Below are positions 50,417 to 59,158 of a stretch of 64,000 nt of DNA, one piece after another. The stretch's first letter is position 1. The number at the start of each line of letters is the position of its first letter. The DNA is from Actinoplanes solisilvae. GTDB taxonomy: Bacteria; Actinomycetota; Actinomycetes; Mycobacteriales; Micromonosporaceae. The stretch is taken from positions 1 through 64,000 of the forward strand of contig NZ_RJAC01000027.1 of NCBI RefSeq assembly GCF_003999975.1, read 5' to 3'. Below the pieces are notes generated by a model. The model was not told where the DNA came from. It saw only the letters and a program-made list of their open reading frames with translations, and ran no database searches. A program made the translations under genes and the position numbers.

Positions 50417-51484
50417 ATGGAGCTGCCGATCAACCCGCCGGTCAAGCCGATGCTGGCCAAGCCCGTCGCCGAGATCCCGCCGGGCCAGGTCTACGAGCCC
50501 AAATGGGACGGCTTCCGGTCGATCGTCTTTCGCGACGGCGCCGAGGTCGAGATCGGCAGCCGCAACGAGAAACCGATGACCCGCTACTTCCCCGAGGTCG
50601 TCGAGGCGGTGCTGGCCAACTTCCCCGAGCGGGCCGTGATCGACGGCGAGGTCATCGTGGCCGACACCGGGCGCAACACCCTCGACTTCGAGGCGCTCCA
50701 GCAGCGCATCCACCCCGCGGCCAGCCGCGTCAAACTGCTCAGCGAGCAGACCCCGGCCGCCTTCGTCGCCTTCGACCTGCTGGCGATCGGCGACGAAGAC
50801 CTGACCGAGCGCCCCTTCGGCGAGCGCCGCGATCGTCTCGTCGAGGTTCTCAAAGACGCCAAGCCTCCCGTGTACGTCACCCCGGCGACCGACGATCTCG
50901 AAACCGCGCGACGGTGGTTCGCCCAGTTCGAGGGGGCGGGGCTCGACGGGCTCATCGCCAAGGACCGCGAGCTGCTCTACCAGCCCGACAAGCGGGTCAT
51001 GAGCAAGATCAAGCACAAGCGCACGGCCGACTGCGTGGTCGCCGGCTATCGCGTGCACAAGTCGGCCGACAACCGCATCGGGTCACTGCTGCTGGGCCTC
51101 TACGACGAGCGCGACGTGCTGGTCTCGGTCGGCGTCATCGGGGCGTTCCCGCTAGCCGTGCGCGAAGAGCTCTTCGCCGAGCTGCAGCCGCTGGTCACCG
51201 GCTTCGACGGGCACCCGTGGGACTGGGCCGCTCACATGCAGGGCGAGCGCACCCCACGCAAGAACGAGGTCAGCCGCTGGAACAACGGCAAAGACCTGTC
51301 GTTCACGCCGCTGCGTCCCGAGCGGGTCGTCGAGGTGCGCTACGACTACATGGAGGGTCTGCGGTTCCGCCACACCGCCCAGTTCGAACGGTGGCGGCCC
51401 GATCGTGAACCCCGCTCGTGCACCTATGAGCAGCTCGAACGCCCGGTCAGCTTCAACCTGGCCGAGGTGCTCACCAGCCGCTGA
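50417..51484 (+). CDS. ATP-dependent DNA ligase, LigC-like
   Basis: A 355-residue ligase of minimal architecture: adenylation domain with nucleotide-binding Lys29 in YEPKWDGFR, motif IV LDGLIAKD, motif V SKIKHKRTADC, and a C-terminal OB domain. It lacks the nuclease and polymerase domains of LigD. LigC enzymes act in stationary-phase end joining or short-patch repair. CAGACT (50405-50410) lies six bases before the ATG, with no ribosome-binding site. A LigD-type polymerase gene is 3 kb away on the other strand. Confidence 0.92.
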   Translation: MELPINPPVKPMLAKPVAEIPPGQVYEPKWDGFRSIVFRDGAEVEIGSRNEKPMTRYFPEVVEAVLANFPERAVIDGEVIVADTGRNTLDFEALQQRIHPAASRVKLLSEQTPAAFVAFDLLAIGDEDLTERPFGERRDRLVEVLKDAKPPVYVTPATDDLETARRWFAQFEGAGLDGLIAKDRELLYQPDKRVMSKIKHKRTADCVVAGYRVHKSADNRIGSLLLGLYDERDVLVSVGVIGAFPLAVREELFAELQPLVTGFDGHPWDWAAHMQGERTPRKNEVSRWNNGKDLSFTPLRPERVVEVRYDYMEGLRFRHTAQFERWRPDREPRSCTYEQLERPVSFNLAEVLTSR

Positions 51485-51550
51485 CCGACGGGTTGTCAGA
51501 CGGACGGGATAGCCTCTTTGGCAGCAACCCGCCGTCGAAAGGTCAGCCTC

Positions 51551-53110
51551 GTGCAGCGTCGCTCCCGCTCGGTGATCGCCGTGCTCGCCCTGATCGTGGC
51601 GGTCGCCGCAGGTTGCACGGTGCCCACGTTCGCGCCGAACGGCTCGGGTGCGGCCCCCGGCGCGAGCGCCTCCGCGGCCCCCGGCCCGGGCACCGCCGAC
51701 TGGCGTCCCTGCCCCGACGTGCCGCAACAGCTCGTCGGCCAGGCCGCCGCCGGCATGACCTACGACTGTGCCGACGTCAGCGTCCCGCGTGACTGGAAGA
51801 AGCCGGGCGGCGGCGAGACCTACTCGATCGCCATGATCCGCATCCGGTCGGCCAAGCAGCAGGGGCGCATCGGGTCGCTGCTGCTCAACCCGGGCGGCCC
51901 CGGCGGCTCCGGCATCGAGACCGCGGTCTACCTGTCGTTCGGCGAGGCCTTCGGCGGTCTGCCGGCCGAGGTCACCAACAAGTTCGACATCATCGGCTTC
52001 GACCCGCGCGGTGTCGGCCGCTCCAACCCGGTCAAGTGCATCAGCCCCACCGACCAGGACGCGAGCTTCGGCGCCCCGCCCGACCCGGTCAGCCTTGCCG
52101 AGTTCGACAAGCTCGTCACCCTGAACAAGAAGGTCGCGAGCGACTGCGGCGCGAAATACGGCGCCCAGCTGCCCTTCTTCTCGACCGAGCAGGCCGCCCA
52201 CGACATGGACGCGCTGCGCAAAGCCGTCGGCGACGCCAAGATGACCTATCTCGGCTTCTCCTACGGCACGCTGCTCGGCGCGACCTACGCCCAGCTCTAC
52301 CCGCAGAACGTACGGGCCCTGGTGCTCGACGGCGCGGTCGACCCGAAGCAGAGCTTCATCGAGGGCTCCGAGACCCAGGCCAAGGGCTTCGAGCGCGCGT
52401 TCACCAACTTCACTAACTGGTGCAAGCAGACTCCCGACAAGTGCCCGATCGCGCCCGACGCGCGCAAGGCCGTGACCGACGCGCTGACCGCCGCGGCCAC
52501 CAAGCCCGTCCCCGGCATTGACGGCCGCACGGCCACCCCCGGCTGGATCTTCGTGGGCGTCATCTCGTCGCTCTACACCGAGTCGGGCTGGGCCAAGCTG
52601 GCCGACGCGATCGCCGAGCTCAAGCAGGGCAACGCCAAGGGCATCTTCACGCTGGCCGACCAATACGCCGAGCGCAAACCCGACGGCACCTACAGCAACC
52701 TCTTCGACGCCAACCTCGCCGTCAACTGCGCCGACAGCCAAGACACCCCGTCGATCGACGAGATCCGCCGCCTGCAGGGCGAGTGGCGCAAGAAATACCC
52801 GCTGTTCGGCGGCGCGCTCGCGGTCGGCATGATCTCGTGCTCGGTCTGGCCCGGCGCCCGCGACCCCTACCCGGCCGGCCCGGCCAAGAACGCCCCGCCG
52901 ATCGTCGTCGTCGGCACGACCGGCGACCCCGCCACCCCCTACGAGAACACCGCCGACCTCGCCTCGATGCTGGGCGTCGGCCACGTGCTGACCTGGGAGG
53001 GCGAGGGCCACACGGCCTACCCGAGCACCCCCTGCATCGTGAACGCGGTCGACGACTACCTCATCGATCTGAAGGTGCCGCAGGCCGGTTTGCGCTGTCC
53101 GGCAAAGTGA
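51551..53110 (+). CDS. secreted alpha/beta-hydrolase lipoprotein, tripeptidyl aminopeptidase-like
   Basis: A 519-residue exported hydrolase. Signal peptide VIAVLALIVAVAAGC ends in a lipobox, so Cys22 is probably lipidated. The alpha/beta-hydrolase core has the oxyanion region LLNPGGPGGSG, the nucleophile elbow GFSYGTLLG, Asp in TTGDPATP and His in GEGHTAYP, with a TAP-like C-terminal domain. Family members cleave tripeptides from N-termini or hydrolyse esters. GTG 51551 is the start; TAGCCT (51510-51515) upstream gives a short leader. Its last 50 bases overlap the convergent channel gene. Confidence 0.87.
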   Translation: MQRRSRSVIAVLALIVAVAAGCTVPTFAPNGSGAAPGASASAAPGPGTADWRPCPDVPQQLVGQAAAGMTYDCADVSVPRDWKKPGGGETYSIAMIRIRSAKQQGRIGSLLLNPGGPGGSGIETAVYLSFGEAFGGLPAEVTNKFDIIGFDPRGVGRSNPVKCISPTDQDASFGAPPDPVSLAEFDKLVTLNKKVASDCGAKYGAQLPFFSTEQAAHDMDALRKAVGDAKMTYLGFSYGTLLGATYAQLYPQNVRALVLDGAVDPKQSFIEGSETQAKGFERAFTNFTNWCKQTPDKCPIAPDARKAVTDALTAAATKPVPGIDGRTATPGWIFVGVISSLYTESGWAKLADAIAELKQGNAKGIFTLADQYAERKPDGTYSNLFDANLAVNCADSQDTPSIDEIRRLQGEWRKKYPLFGGALAVGMISCSVWPGARDPYPAGPAKNAPPIVVVGTTGDPATPYENTADLASMLGVGHVLTWEGEGHTAYPSTPCIVNAVDDYLIDLKVPQAGLRCPAK

Positions 53111-53528
53111 GGCCGTCCCGTTCGGCGAGGGTCTCCAGAATCAGGCGCACCCGGCGCAGGTTCTGCTTCAATTCCTCCTGCTCCTCGTGCCGGAAGGCAT
53201 CGGTGTCGACGATCAGCTTGCTGGCGAAGTGCGCCGTGATCAACGGAATCACCAGCAACACCATGATCGAGATGAGGACGCCCGCGATGACCCGCGCCTC
53301 CACCGTCTTCGGCGAGATGTCGCCATAGCCGACGGTCGACGCGGTGACGACGGCCCACCAGATGGAATCGCCGATCGAGGCCGTCTTCTCGAAGTAGTGG
53401 TAAAGCACGCCACAGACCGCGATCAGGATGGCGTACGACAGAATCAGCGTGCGCGGCGAGTTCGCCAACCAGACGACCCCGCGGTAGAGCCGGCGCACCG
53501 GCCAGAGCAGCACGTTCATGGCGGTCAT
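53061..53528 (-). CDS. two-helix potassium channel
   Basis: A 155-residue KcsA-type channel. Two membrane helices (about 25-44 and 80-104) flank a pore helix and the selectivity filter TVGYGD at residues 65-70. A 45-residue cytoplasmic, charged helical tail follows (HEEQEELKQNLRRVRLILETL), likely a coiled coil joining the tetramer. No RCK domain. Start is ATG 53528 or 53519; neither has a clear ribosome-binding site. Confidence 0.87.
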   Translation of the reverse strand: MTAMNVLLWPVRRLYRGVVWLANSPRTLILSYAILIAVCGVLYHYFEKTASIGDSIWWAVVTASTVGYGDISPKTVEARVIAGVLISIMVLLVIPLITAHFASKLIVDTDAFRHEEQEELKQNLRRVRLILETLAERDGLTLPDSANRPAAPSDR

Positions 53529-53587
53529 CGTGCCCGGACCGAGCCGCCGGGCGTAGGGCTTCCCGGGCAGAAAATTAGACTGCCGCG

Positions 53588-54049
53588 ATGGAATTCCGTC
53601 TCGCATCCCGGGCCGATGTGCCCTCCATCCTGCGCCTGCTCGCCGACGACGACGTTTCACGTGCCCGGGGGTTCGGGTCAGTGCCGGTCGAGGAAGAGGT
53701 GGACGCGGGAATCTGGGCGGCGTTCGAGGAGATCTCGGCTGACCTGAACAACGAGCTGATCGTCGCGGTCGACTCCGGGGAGGTCGTGGGGACGTGCCAG
53801 CTGACGTTCATCCCAGGGCTGAGCCGGGGTGGCTCGCGGCGGATGACCATCGAGGCTGTTCGGGTTCGGGGAGATCGGCGTGGGGCCGGCCTTGGGCGTC
53901 GTCTGATGGAGTTCGCTGTGGGGCGGGCCCGGGAGCGGGGGTGTCGACTCGTGCAGCTCACTACGGACAAGCGGCGGGTTGATGCGCATCGGTTTTATGC
54001 GGGGCTCGGGTTTGTCGCTTCTCATGAGGGGATGAAGTTGGAGCTCTGA
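53588..54049 (+). CDS. GNAT-family N-acetyltransferase
   Basis: A 153-residue GNAT protein: FRLASRADVPSILRLLADDD start, GTCQLTFIPGLSRGGSRRMT strand pair, and the acetyl-CoA loop RVRGDRRGAGLGRRLMEFA; AHRFYAGLGFVASHEGMKL closes the fold as in amino-acid or amine acetyltransferases. TAGACT (53576-53581) is six bases before the ATG; no ribosome-binding site. Confidence 0.9.
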   Translation: MEFRLASRADVPSILRLLADDDVSRARGFGSVPVEEEVDAGIWAAFEEISADLNNELIVAVDSGEVVGTCQLTFIPGLSRGGSRRMTIEAVRVRGDRRGAGLGRRLMEFAVGRARERGCRLVQLTTDKRRVDAHRFYAGLGFVASHEGMKLEL

Positions 54050-54135
54050 TCCTCGGAGCTTTGACCTTTGGGGCTTCAGACCGCAGGGGCGCTGCCCCCG
54101 CCCCCCGGCCAACCCCGTCCCAGGGTGATCGAGCC

Positions 54136-55158
54136 TCAGTCCCTCTTCCGGTCACGGTCTTTGGACGGCTGCACCCGCTTAGGCTCCCCAGGCATCTTTG
54201 GATGATCAGGCGGATACGGCATATCGCCTTGGCCGGCCTTCTCGTCGCGCTCGACCCACTCCAGCAGCGGCGTCAGATCATGGGCCACGTCGTCGATGGC
54301 GGCATGCGGGTCGCCGATCTCGGCGAAGCGCTTCGGCAGCGTGCGCAGATCGAAGTCGTCCGGCTCCACGTCCGGCAGTTCCGCCCAGGTGACCGGGGCC
54401 GAGGCGGTTGCCCGGGCGTTCGCGCGCAGCGAGTAGGCGCAAGTGATTGTGCGGTCCCGGGCCATCTGGTTGAAGTCGAGGAAGACGCGTTCGCCTCGTT
54501 CTTCCTTCCACCAGGCTGTGGTGATCAGGTCGGGGCGCCGGCGTTCGGCCTCGCGGGCTAAGGCTATCGCCGCCCGGCGCACCTGGATGAAGTCCCAGCG
54601 TGGCTCGATGCGGACGTACACGTGGGCTCCTCGCCCGCCCGAGGTCTTGGGGAAGCCCACCCATCCCAGATCGTCCAGCACCTCGTGCAGCACCGCCGCC
54701 GTGGTCGTCACGTCCGTGAACGAGTTCTTCGGCTGGGGGTCCAGGTCGATGCGCAGTTCGTCCGGGTTGTCGGGCGCGCCACCGCGCACCGGCCACGGGT
54801 GGAAAACCACCGTGCCCATCTGCGCTGCCCACGCCACGTGGGCCAGATCGGCCGGGCACAGTTCCTCCGCCGTACGCATGCTGGGGAACTTGATCGTCGC
54901 CGTCTGCACCCAGTCGGGGACGCCTCGGGTGGGGATGCGCTTCTGGTAGAACGCCTCGCCCTCGATGCCGTCGGGGAAGCGTTGCAGCGTCGTCGGGCGG
55001 TCATGGAGTGCGCGCATGATGCCGTCGCCGACGGACAGGTAGTAGTCGAAGACGTCCCGCTTGGTGTAGCCCCGCTCGGGGAACATCACCTTGTCGGGGC
55101 TGGTCAGGCGCACCTGGTGGCCGGCGATCTCGATCTCTTCCGCTGCGGGCTTGGGCAT
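54136..55158 (-). CDS. LigD-type polymerase/primase domain protein
   Basis: A 340-residue stand-alone polymerase domain of the NHEJ ligase LigD (AEP superfamily). VRLTSPDKVMFPERGYTKRD is the family start, and the catalytic metal pair is Asp138 and Asp140 in LRIDLDP; a third Asp is in RVFLDFNQ. It can add ribonucleotides or deoxynucleotides at breaks in the mycobacterial homologue. Ligase and nuclease domains are absent, and no Ku gene is in the window. ATG 55158 has TATGGT (55165-55170) six bases upstream. Confidence 0.9.
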   Translation of the reverse strand: MPKPAAEEIEIAGHQVRLTSPDKVMFPERGYTKRDVFDYYLSVGDGIMRALHDRPTTLQRFPDGIEGEAFYQKRIPTRGVPDWVQTATIKFPSMRTAEELCPADLAHVAWAAQMGTVVFHPWPVRGGAPDNPDELRIDLDPQPKNSFTDVTTTAAVLHEVLDDLGWVGFPKTSGGRGAHVYVRIEPRWDFIQVRRAAIALAREAERRRPDLITTAWWKEERGERVFLDFNQMARDRTITCAYSLRANARATASAPVTWAELPDVEPDDFDLRTLPKRFAEIGDPHAAIDDVAHDLTPLLEWVERDEKAGQGDMPYPPDHPKMPGEPKRVQPSKDRDRKRD

Positions 55159-55184
55159 GGGACGACCATAAGCCCGGCGGGGAT

Positions 55185-55379
55185 CTATTTGCGGACGCGA
55201 TTGTCGAGCGGCTGGGGCTGGGTCGCCCACCATTCCGAGGGGACCTGGGCGTAGATCTCGTCGGCCAGTGCTTTCAGACGGTCGGCGGTGGGCTGGCCGT
55301 GGTGGGCGTCGGCGAGGCCTTTGATCCGCATGTACCACTCGGCGAGCTGTTCACAGTTGACCGATACCTGGTAGTCCAT
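55185..55379 (-). CDS. 64-residue protein of unknown function
   Basis: Small soluble protein beginning MDYQVSVNCEQLAEWYMRIK, with aromatic-rich ends (SEWWATQPQP). No family recognised. TACCGT (55387-55392) lies seven bases before the ATG, in line with the leaderless starts around it, which argues that it is expressed. It is the next gene upstream of the polymerase gene on the strand. Confidence 0.6.
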   Translation of the reverse strand: MDYQVSVNCEQLAEWYMRIKGLADAHHGQPTADRLKALADEIYAQVPSEWWATQPQPLDNRVRK

Positions 55380-55424
55380 AGGGCCGACGGTAGGCCGCTC
55401 GGGTGCTGAACGCACTCGGAAACG

Positions 55425-55457
55425 CTCACCGGCACCCGCTTGGGCGGTGCCGGTGAG
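55425..55457 (-). terminator. terminator of msrB
   Basis: CTCACCGGCACC (55425-55436) and GGTGCCGGTGAG (55446-55457) form a perfect 12-bp stem with a 9-base loop; on the minus strand CGTTTCC follows. It begins 10 bases after the msrB stop. Confidence 0.82.
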
Positions 55458-55466
55458 ACTTTCGGG

Positions 55467-55877
55467 TCAGGCCGTCTTCGGGTCGAGCTTGATCGAGAGG
55501 CTGTTGACGCAGTGGCGGGTGTTCTTCGCCGTCATGTGTTCGCCGCGAAAGACGTGGCCGAGGTGGGAGTCGCAGCGGGCGCAGCGGATCTCGGTGCGGA
55601 CCATGCCGTGGGCGTAGTCGTCGATCTCTTTGACGGCGCCGGGGATGGCGTCGTCGAAGGACGGCCAGCCGCAGTGCGAGTCGAACTTGTAGTCGCTCGG
55701 GTAGAGGGCGGCGCCGCAGGCACGGCACTCGTACATGCCCTCGGTCTTCGTGTCGACGTACTCGCCGGACCAGGGCGCTTCGGTGCCGGCCTGGCGCAGC
55801 ACCCGGAACTCGTCGGGGGAGAGGCGGACCCGCCACTCTTGCTCGGTGGTGGGCAGGGTGGTCTCGTTCGTTGCCAT
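55467..55877 (-). CDS. msrB: peptide-methionine (R)-S-oxide reductase
   Basis: A 136-residue MsrB repairing methionine R-sulfoxides in proteins. Zinc-binding Cys51/Cys54 (CRAC) and Cys99/Cys102 (CARC) and catalytic Cys123 (RHCVNSLSI) are all present, as are HCGWPSF and LGHVF. ATG 55877 has TACCTT (55884-55889) six bases upstream. Confidence 0.95.
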   Translation of the reverse strand: MATNETTLPTTEQEWRVRLSPDEFRVLRQAGTEAPWSGEYVDTKTEGMYECRACGAALYPSDYKFDSHCGWPSFDDAIPGAVKEIDDYAHGMVRTEIRCARCDSHLGHVFRGEHMTAKNTRHCVNSLSIKLDPKTA

Positions 55878-55941
55878 GCATTAAAGGTACGTCGCACGGC
55901 GCGTGCGTCCGGGTCTTGCCGGCGGTCCGTTGAACCGGGGC

Positions 55942-56403
55942 ATGGACCATGCATCTTTCCGGCCGACCTGGCAGCAGGCATTCGCGCACGGGCTCTATCT
56001 CGGTGGGATCGCCGCGATCGGGGTGTTGCTTCTCACCGCGCTGCTGGCCCTGGCCGGCGCGTTCGAACCGCCCGGTGAGCTGTGGCTGGCGGCGACTGTG
56101 GGGCTGCCGGTGGCGGGAGCGGTCCTCGGGTTGCTCGTGGGGCGGGTGACCGGGACGCAGATCAGCGCGCGCGGCATTCGTACGGGCTCGGTCGTCGCTC
56201 CTTGGGATGAGGTCGTCGACCTGCGGGCGGAGCGGCGTGGCGGGCGGACGGTGGTGTCCGTTTATCTCGACTCGGGGGCGAGTGTGCAGCTCCAGGCCCC
56301 GTACAGCGGTGAACTCTTCGCAGTTGACCCGAAGTTCGAGGGGAAAATGTTCACTTTGTCCCATCTGTGGCGTAGTCACCGTTTCGGTGGTCTTCCGGGA
56401 TGA
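55942..56403 (+). CDS. two-helix membrane protein with PH-like C-terminal domain
   Basis: A protein of about 153 residues: two membrane helices (about 20-42 and 50-73) and a C-terminal domain (ISARGIRTGSVVAPWDEVVDLRAERRGGRTVVSVYL begins the strands) like bacterial PH domains of DUF2244/PH_6 type. The start is uncertain: ATG 55942 is the best-placed codon but has only GGGG upstream. Function unknown. Confidence 0.65.
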   Translation: MDHASFRPTWQQAFAHGLYLGGIAAIGVLLLTALLALAGAFEPPGELWLAATVGLPVAGAVLGLLVGRVTGTQISARGIRTGSVVAPWDEVVDLRAERRGGRTVVSVYLDSGASVQLQAPYSGELFAVDPKFEGKMFTLSHLWRSHRFGGLPG

Positions 56404-56497
56404 TGACCCGCCGACGCCGCTTAACGGGTAAATCGGGCATTTGCCGCTAAGCTCCCTTCCTGACCTGGAACACCGGAACAGGAATGGATAACTCCTC

Positions 56498-57004
56498 ATG
56501 AGCTCAATTCGCCGGATTGTCGCCGTCGGGCTGCCCGTCGCCGGCTTCACCGCCGCTCTCGCGCTGGGCGTCTCCCCGGCGCTGGCCACGGAGGCCACCG
56601 TCGACCAGGCCGCGCGCCCGGTCGTCGCCGCGACCGGATACGGAACGCCGGACGCCACCGAGCCGGACGCCACCGAGCCGGTCACCACCACGGACGACGA
56701 GGCCCCGACCCGCGGACAGGGTGGCTACGGCACCCCGACCCCGGCCGGTGAGTCGCCGGACACCGACACGCCGACCCGGGGGAACCCCGGCTACGCGCCG
56801 TCCACGCCGGCCCCGTCGGTCAGCGTCGCCACCGTCCCGACGACCACCCCGGGCACGGCTCCGGCCACGACGGCTCCGGGCGTCAAGGACGCGACGCTGC
56901 CGGTGACCGGTTCGCCGATGACCGCCGTCATGACGGCCGGCGGCCTGCTGGTCGCGGCCGGCGCGGCGTCGGTCTGGTACACGCGTCGCCGCCGCGGCGC
57001 CTGA
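56498..57004 (+). CDS. sortase-anchored (LPXTG-type) surface protein
   Basis: A 168-residue exported protein: Sec signal peptide (cleavage after ALA near residue 30), a Thr/Pro-rich region with repeated GYGTP and DATEP segments, then a cell-wall sorting signal of LPVTG, a hydrophobic helix and RRRR at the C-terminus. A sortase should attach it to peptidoglycan; no sortase gene is in the window. There is no folded domain, so it looks like a stalk or decoy surface polypeptide. Function unknown. Confidence 0.82.
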   Translation: MSSIRRIVAVGLPVAGFTAALALGVSPALATEATVDQAARPVVAATGYGTPDATEPDATEPVTTTDDEAPTRGQGGYGTPTPAGESPDTDTPTRGNPGYAPSTPAPSVSVATVPTTTPGTAPATTAPGVKDATLPVTGSPMTAVMTAGGLLVAAGAASVWYTRRRRGA

Positions 57005-57020
57005 CCTCAGCGCACGTGAC

Positions 57021-57049
57021 AATGGCCGCCCCCACAAGGGGCGGCCATT
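57021..57049. terminator. bidirectional terminator
   Basis: AATGGCCGCCCC (57021-57032) and GGGGCGGCCATT (57038-57049) form a perfect 12-bp stem with a 5-base loop between the stops of the surface-protein gene and the convergent HD-phosphohydrolase gene. Confidence 0.88.
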
Positions 57050-57056
57050 TCGTGTG

Positions 57057-58502
57057 TCAGAGAACGAACGCGTCGGTCCAGAGCTGGCGTGACTTGCCCG
57101 ACAGGGCCTGCATCAGCCCGACCGCCTGGTTGTCGGTCAGCCCGGCCACGAAGTCGACCACCGCACGGCCGCGGGCCCGGTCGAGGCGCTCGGGCGTGCC
57201 GTCGGGCAGCTCGGCCTCGGCCAGCTCGACCAGGTCGCGCAGCCGGCTCGGAATGCGCTCCTCCTCGTCGGGGTCGACCAGCCAGGCGATCAGCGCCTCG
57301 ACCAGCGAGGCGACCAGCCGGCCCTGGCCGCGCTGGTGCAGCGCCAGGTCGGGGCGGGCCAGCACGAACCGGTTCTGCACGAACTTGAGCACCTGCACCT
57401 CGTGCCACTGGGCCTGAGCGAGCTGCACGTGGCCCGAGCGCACGGCCGGGTCGGCGATCGTCTCGACCGACTCGACCAGGCGCCGCGTCCACGTCGCCGC
57501 GAACGCCGCGACCTGGGCCTCGGCCTCGAGCGAGCCGTCGAACGGCCGGGCCAGCAGGCCGTCGACCAGTTCGGCCCGCACCAGCTCGACCGCGGCGGCG
57601 AACGCGTCGTCGTCGGCCATCCAGCCGTCCTTGCGGTGCAGCTGCCGGCGCAGCGACTCGATCGCGCCGCCCGCCCGGGTCAGATCGGTCGACGGGCCCC
57701 AGCGCTGCCACGCCATCAGCTCGGTGGCCACCGCGCCCTGCTGCAGCACGCCGACCCGGTGCACGTCCTCCAGATCGTGGATCGCGTACGCGATGTCGTC
57801 GGCCGTGTCCATGACCGAGGCCTCGACGGTCTGCTGCCAGTCGGCGACCCGCCCGGCGAACGGCGCGCGGGCGGCGTGCATGTCGGCCGCTTCGGTCGAA
57901 TAGGCCCCGAACTTCAGCGAACCACCCTCGGGGTCGTCGGGCGGCGGGGCGGCGCCGCGCGGTGCCGGGTCCATGAAGCGCTGCGGGTCGCGCCGGGTCC
58001 ACGGGTATTTCAGGATCGCGGCCCGCACGGCGTTGGTCAGGTTGAGCCCGATCGTGTGCTGGCCGCGAATCTCGGTGCTGGTCACGATGCGATAGGACTG
58101 GGCGTTGCCCTCGAAGCCGTCGCGCAGCTTCAACCGCTGGCGGGCGACCCGGTCGAGCACGCGTTCGCCCAGGTGGCCGAAGGGCGGATGACCCAGGTCG
58201 TGGGCGAGGGCGGCCGCCTCGACCACGTCGGGGTCGCAGCCGCCCAGCTTGTCGGCCAGGCCGTGGTCGACGCGCTCGGCGATGGCCCGGGCCACCTGGG
58301 CGACCTTGAGGCTGTGGGTCATGCGGTTGTGCACCAGCAGGCCGGCGCCCCCAGGACTGATCACCTGGGTGACGCCGGCGAGCCGGGCGAAGAACGGCGA
58401 CGCCACGATGCGATCGCGGTCGACGCGGAACGGGCTGGTGGCGAGGTCGCCGGGGGCGACCAGCCGATCGCCGAAAAGGCGCTGAGCCCGGGGATCTTCC
58501 AT
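57057..58502 (-). CDS. dgt: dGTP triphosphohydrolase-like HD-domain protein
   Basis: A 481-residue protein of the deoxyguanosinetriphosphate triphosphohydrolase family, hydrolysing dNTPs to deoxynucleoside and triphosphate. HD metal ligands are seen in NRMTHSLKVAQVA, AALAHDLGHPPFGHLGE and DTADDIAYAIHDLED. The middle contains an insertion with a Pro-rich stretch (DPAPRGAAPPPDDPEG). ATG 58502 has TAGCCT (58510-58515) seven bases upstream. The gene stops 11 bases after the start region of the LURP-like gene's end, same strand. Confidence 0.9.
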   Translation of the reverse strand: MEDPRAQRLFGDRLVAPGDLATSPFRVDRDRIVASPFFARLAGVTQVISPGGAGLLVHNRMTHSLKVAQVARAIAERVDHGLADKLGGCDPDVVEAAALAHDLGHPPFGHLGERVLDRVARQRLKLRDGFEGNAQSYRIVTSTEIRGQHTIGLNLTNAVRAAILKYPWTRRDPQRFMDPAPRGAAPPPDDPEGGSLKFGAYSTEAADMHAARAPFAGRVADWQQTVEASVMDTADDIAYAIHDLEDVHRVGVLQQGAVATELMAWQRWGPSTDLTRAGGAIESLRRQLHRKDGWMADDDAFAAAVELVRAELVDGLLARPFDGSLEAEAQVAAFAATWTRRLVESVETIADPAVRSGHVQLAQAQWHEVQVLKFVQNRFVLARPDLALHQRGQGRLVASLVEALIAWLVDPDEEERIPSRLRDLVELAEAELPDGTPERLDRARGRAVVDFVAGLTDNQAVGLMQALSGKSRQLWTDAFVL

Positions 58503-58512
58503 CCCGGAAAGG

Positions 58513-59091
58513 CTACCGGGCCTGCAGGGCGTCCAGCGCGACGGACATGGCGGCGACCAGGCGGCGGTCGACGCGCGGGTCGTGGATGGTCACGACGTAA
58601 CGGTCGCGCAGGCCCCACTTCTTCACCACGGAGAACACCGGACGCTCGTCCATCACGAAGTCGAAGTGGTAGGGCAGCCACGACAGCGACTCGACGAAGC
58701 GGCGCAGCACGGCCACCCACACGTTGGTCTCGCGGCCGATCATCTCGCCGAAGCCGGGCTGCTCCAGGTGCCAGGTGGAGCGGATCAGCGACTCCTTGAA
58801 GTTCTTGCGGAACAGCCCGATCGGGGCGCCGGCGGCGTCGGTGACGTCGTAGGTGGCGCCCAGGTCGATCACCTGGCGGGCCTTGAAGCCCAGCACGGGG
58901 GTGGTCTTCTGGTCGTCGGTGTAGAGCGTGACCTGCTCCTTGAACGCCATCCGCTTCTGCTGAGCGAAGGCGAGGAGCTCGGCCTCGCTGCCGTCGGGGG
59001 CGACGGCGTGGATCTCGTATTGGTTGACCATGAGCCGCACGCGCTGACGCACGATGAGCTGCTGCTGGGTTTGAAGAACATCGACAGTCAC
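58513..59091 (-). CDS. LURP-one-related (YxjI-like) protein
   Basis: About 192 residues of the tubby-like LURP-one fold: LQTQQQLIVRQRVRLMVNQYEIH start, TPVLGFKARQVIDLGATYDVTDAAG strands, and VFSVVKKWGLRDRYVVTI. Such proteins may bind membranes or phospholipids; no enzymatic activity is known. The start is uncertain: GTG 59091 fits the domain, TTG 59118 would add nine residues. It lies immediately upstream of dgt. Confidence 0.78.
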   Translation of the reverse strand: MTVDVLQTQQQLIVRQRVRLMVNQYEIHAVAPDGSEAELLAFAQQKRMAFKEQVTLYTDDQKTTPVLGFKARQVIDLGATYDVTDAAGAPIGLFRKNFKESLIRSTWHLEQPGFGEMIGRETNVWVAVLRRFVESLSWLPYHFDFVMDERPVFSVVKKWGLRDRYVVTIHDPRVDRRLVAAMSVALDALQAR

Positions 59092-59158
59092 GGCGATGGA
59101 GTGTGTCACACCTGGCAACCGGTGGCGGGACCCCTGTCCGGGCCGTCAGACTGGTCGA

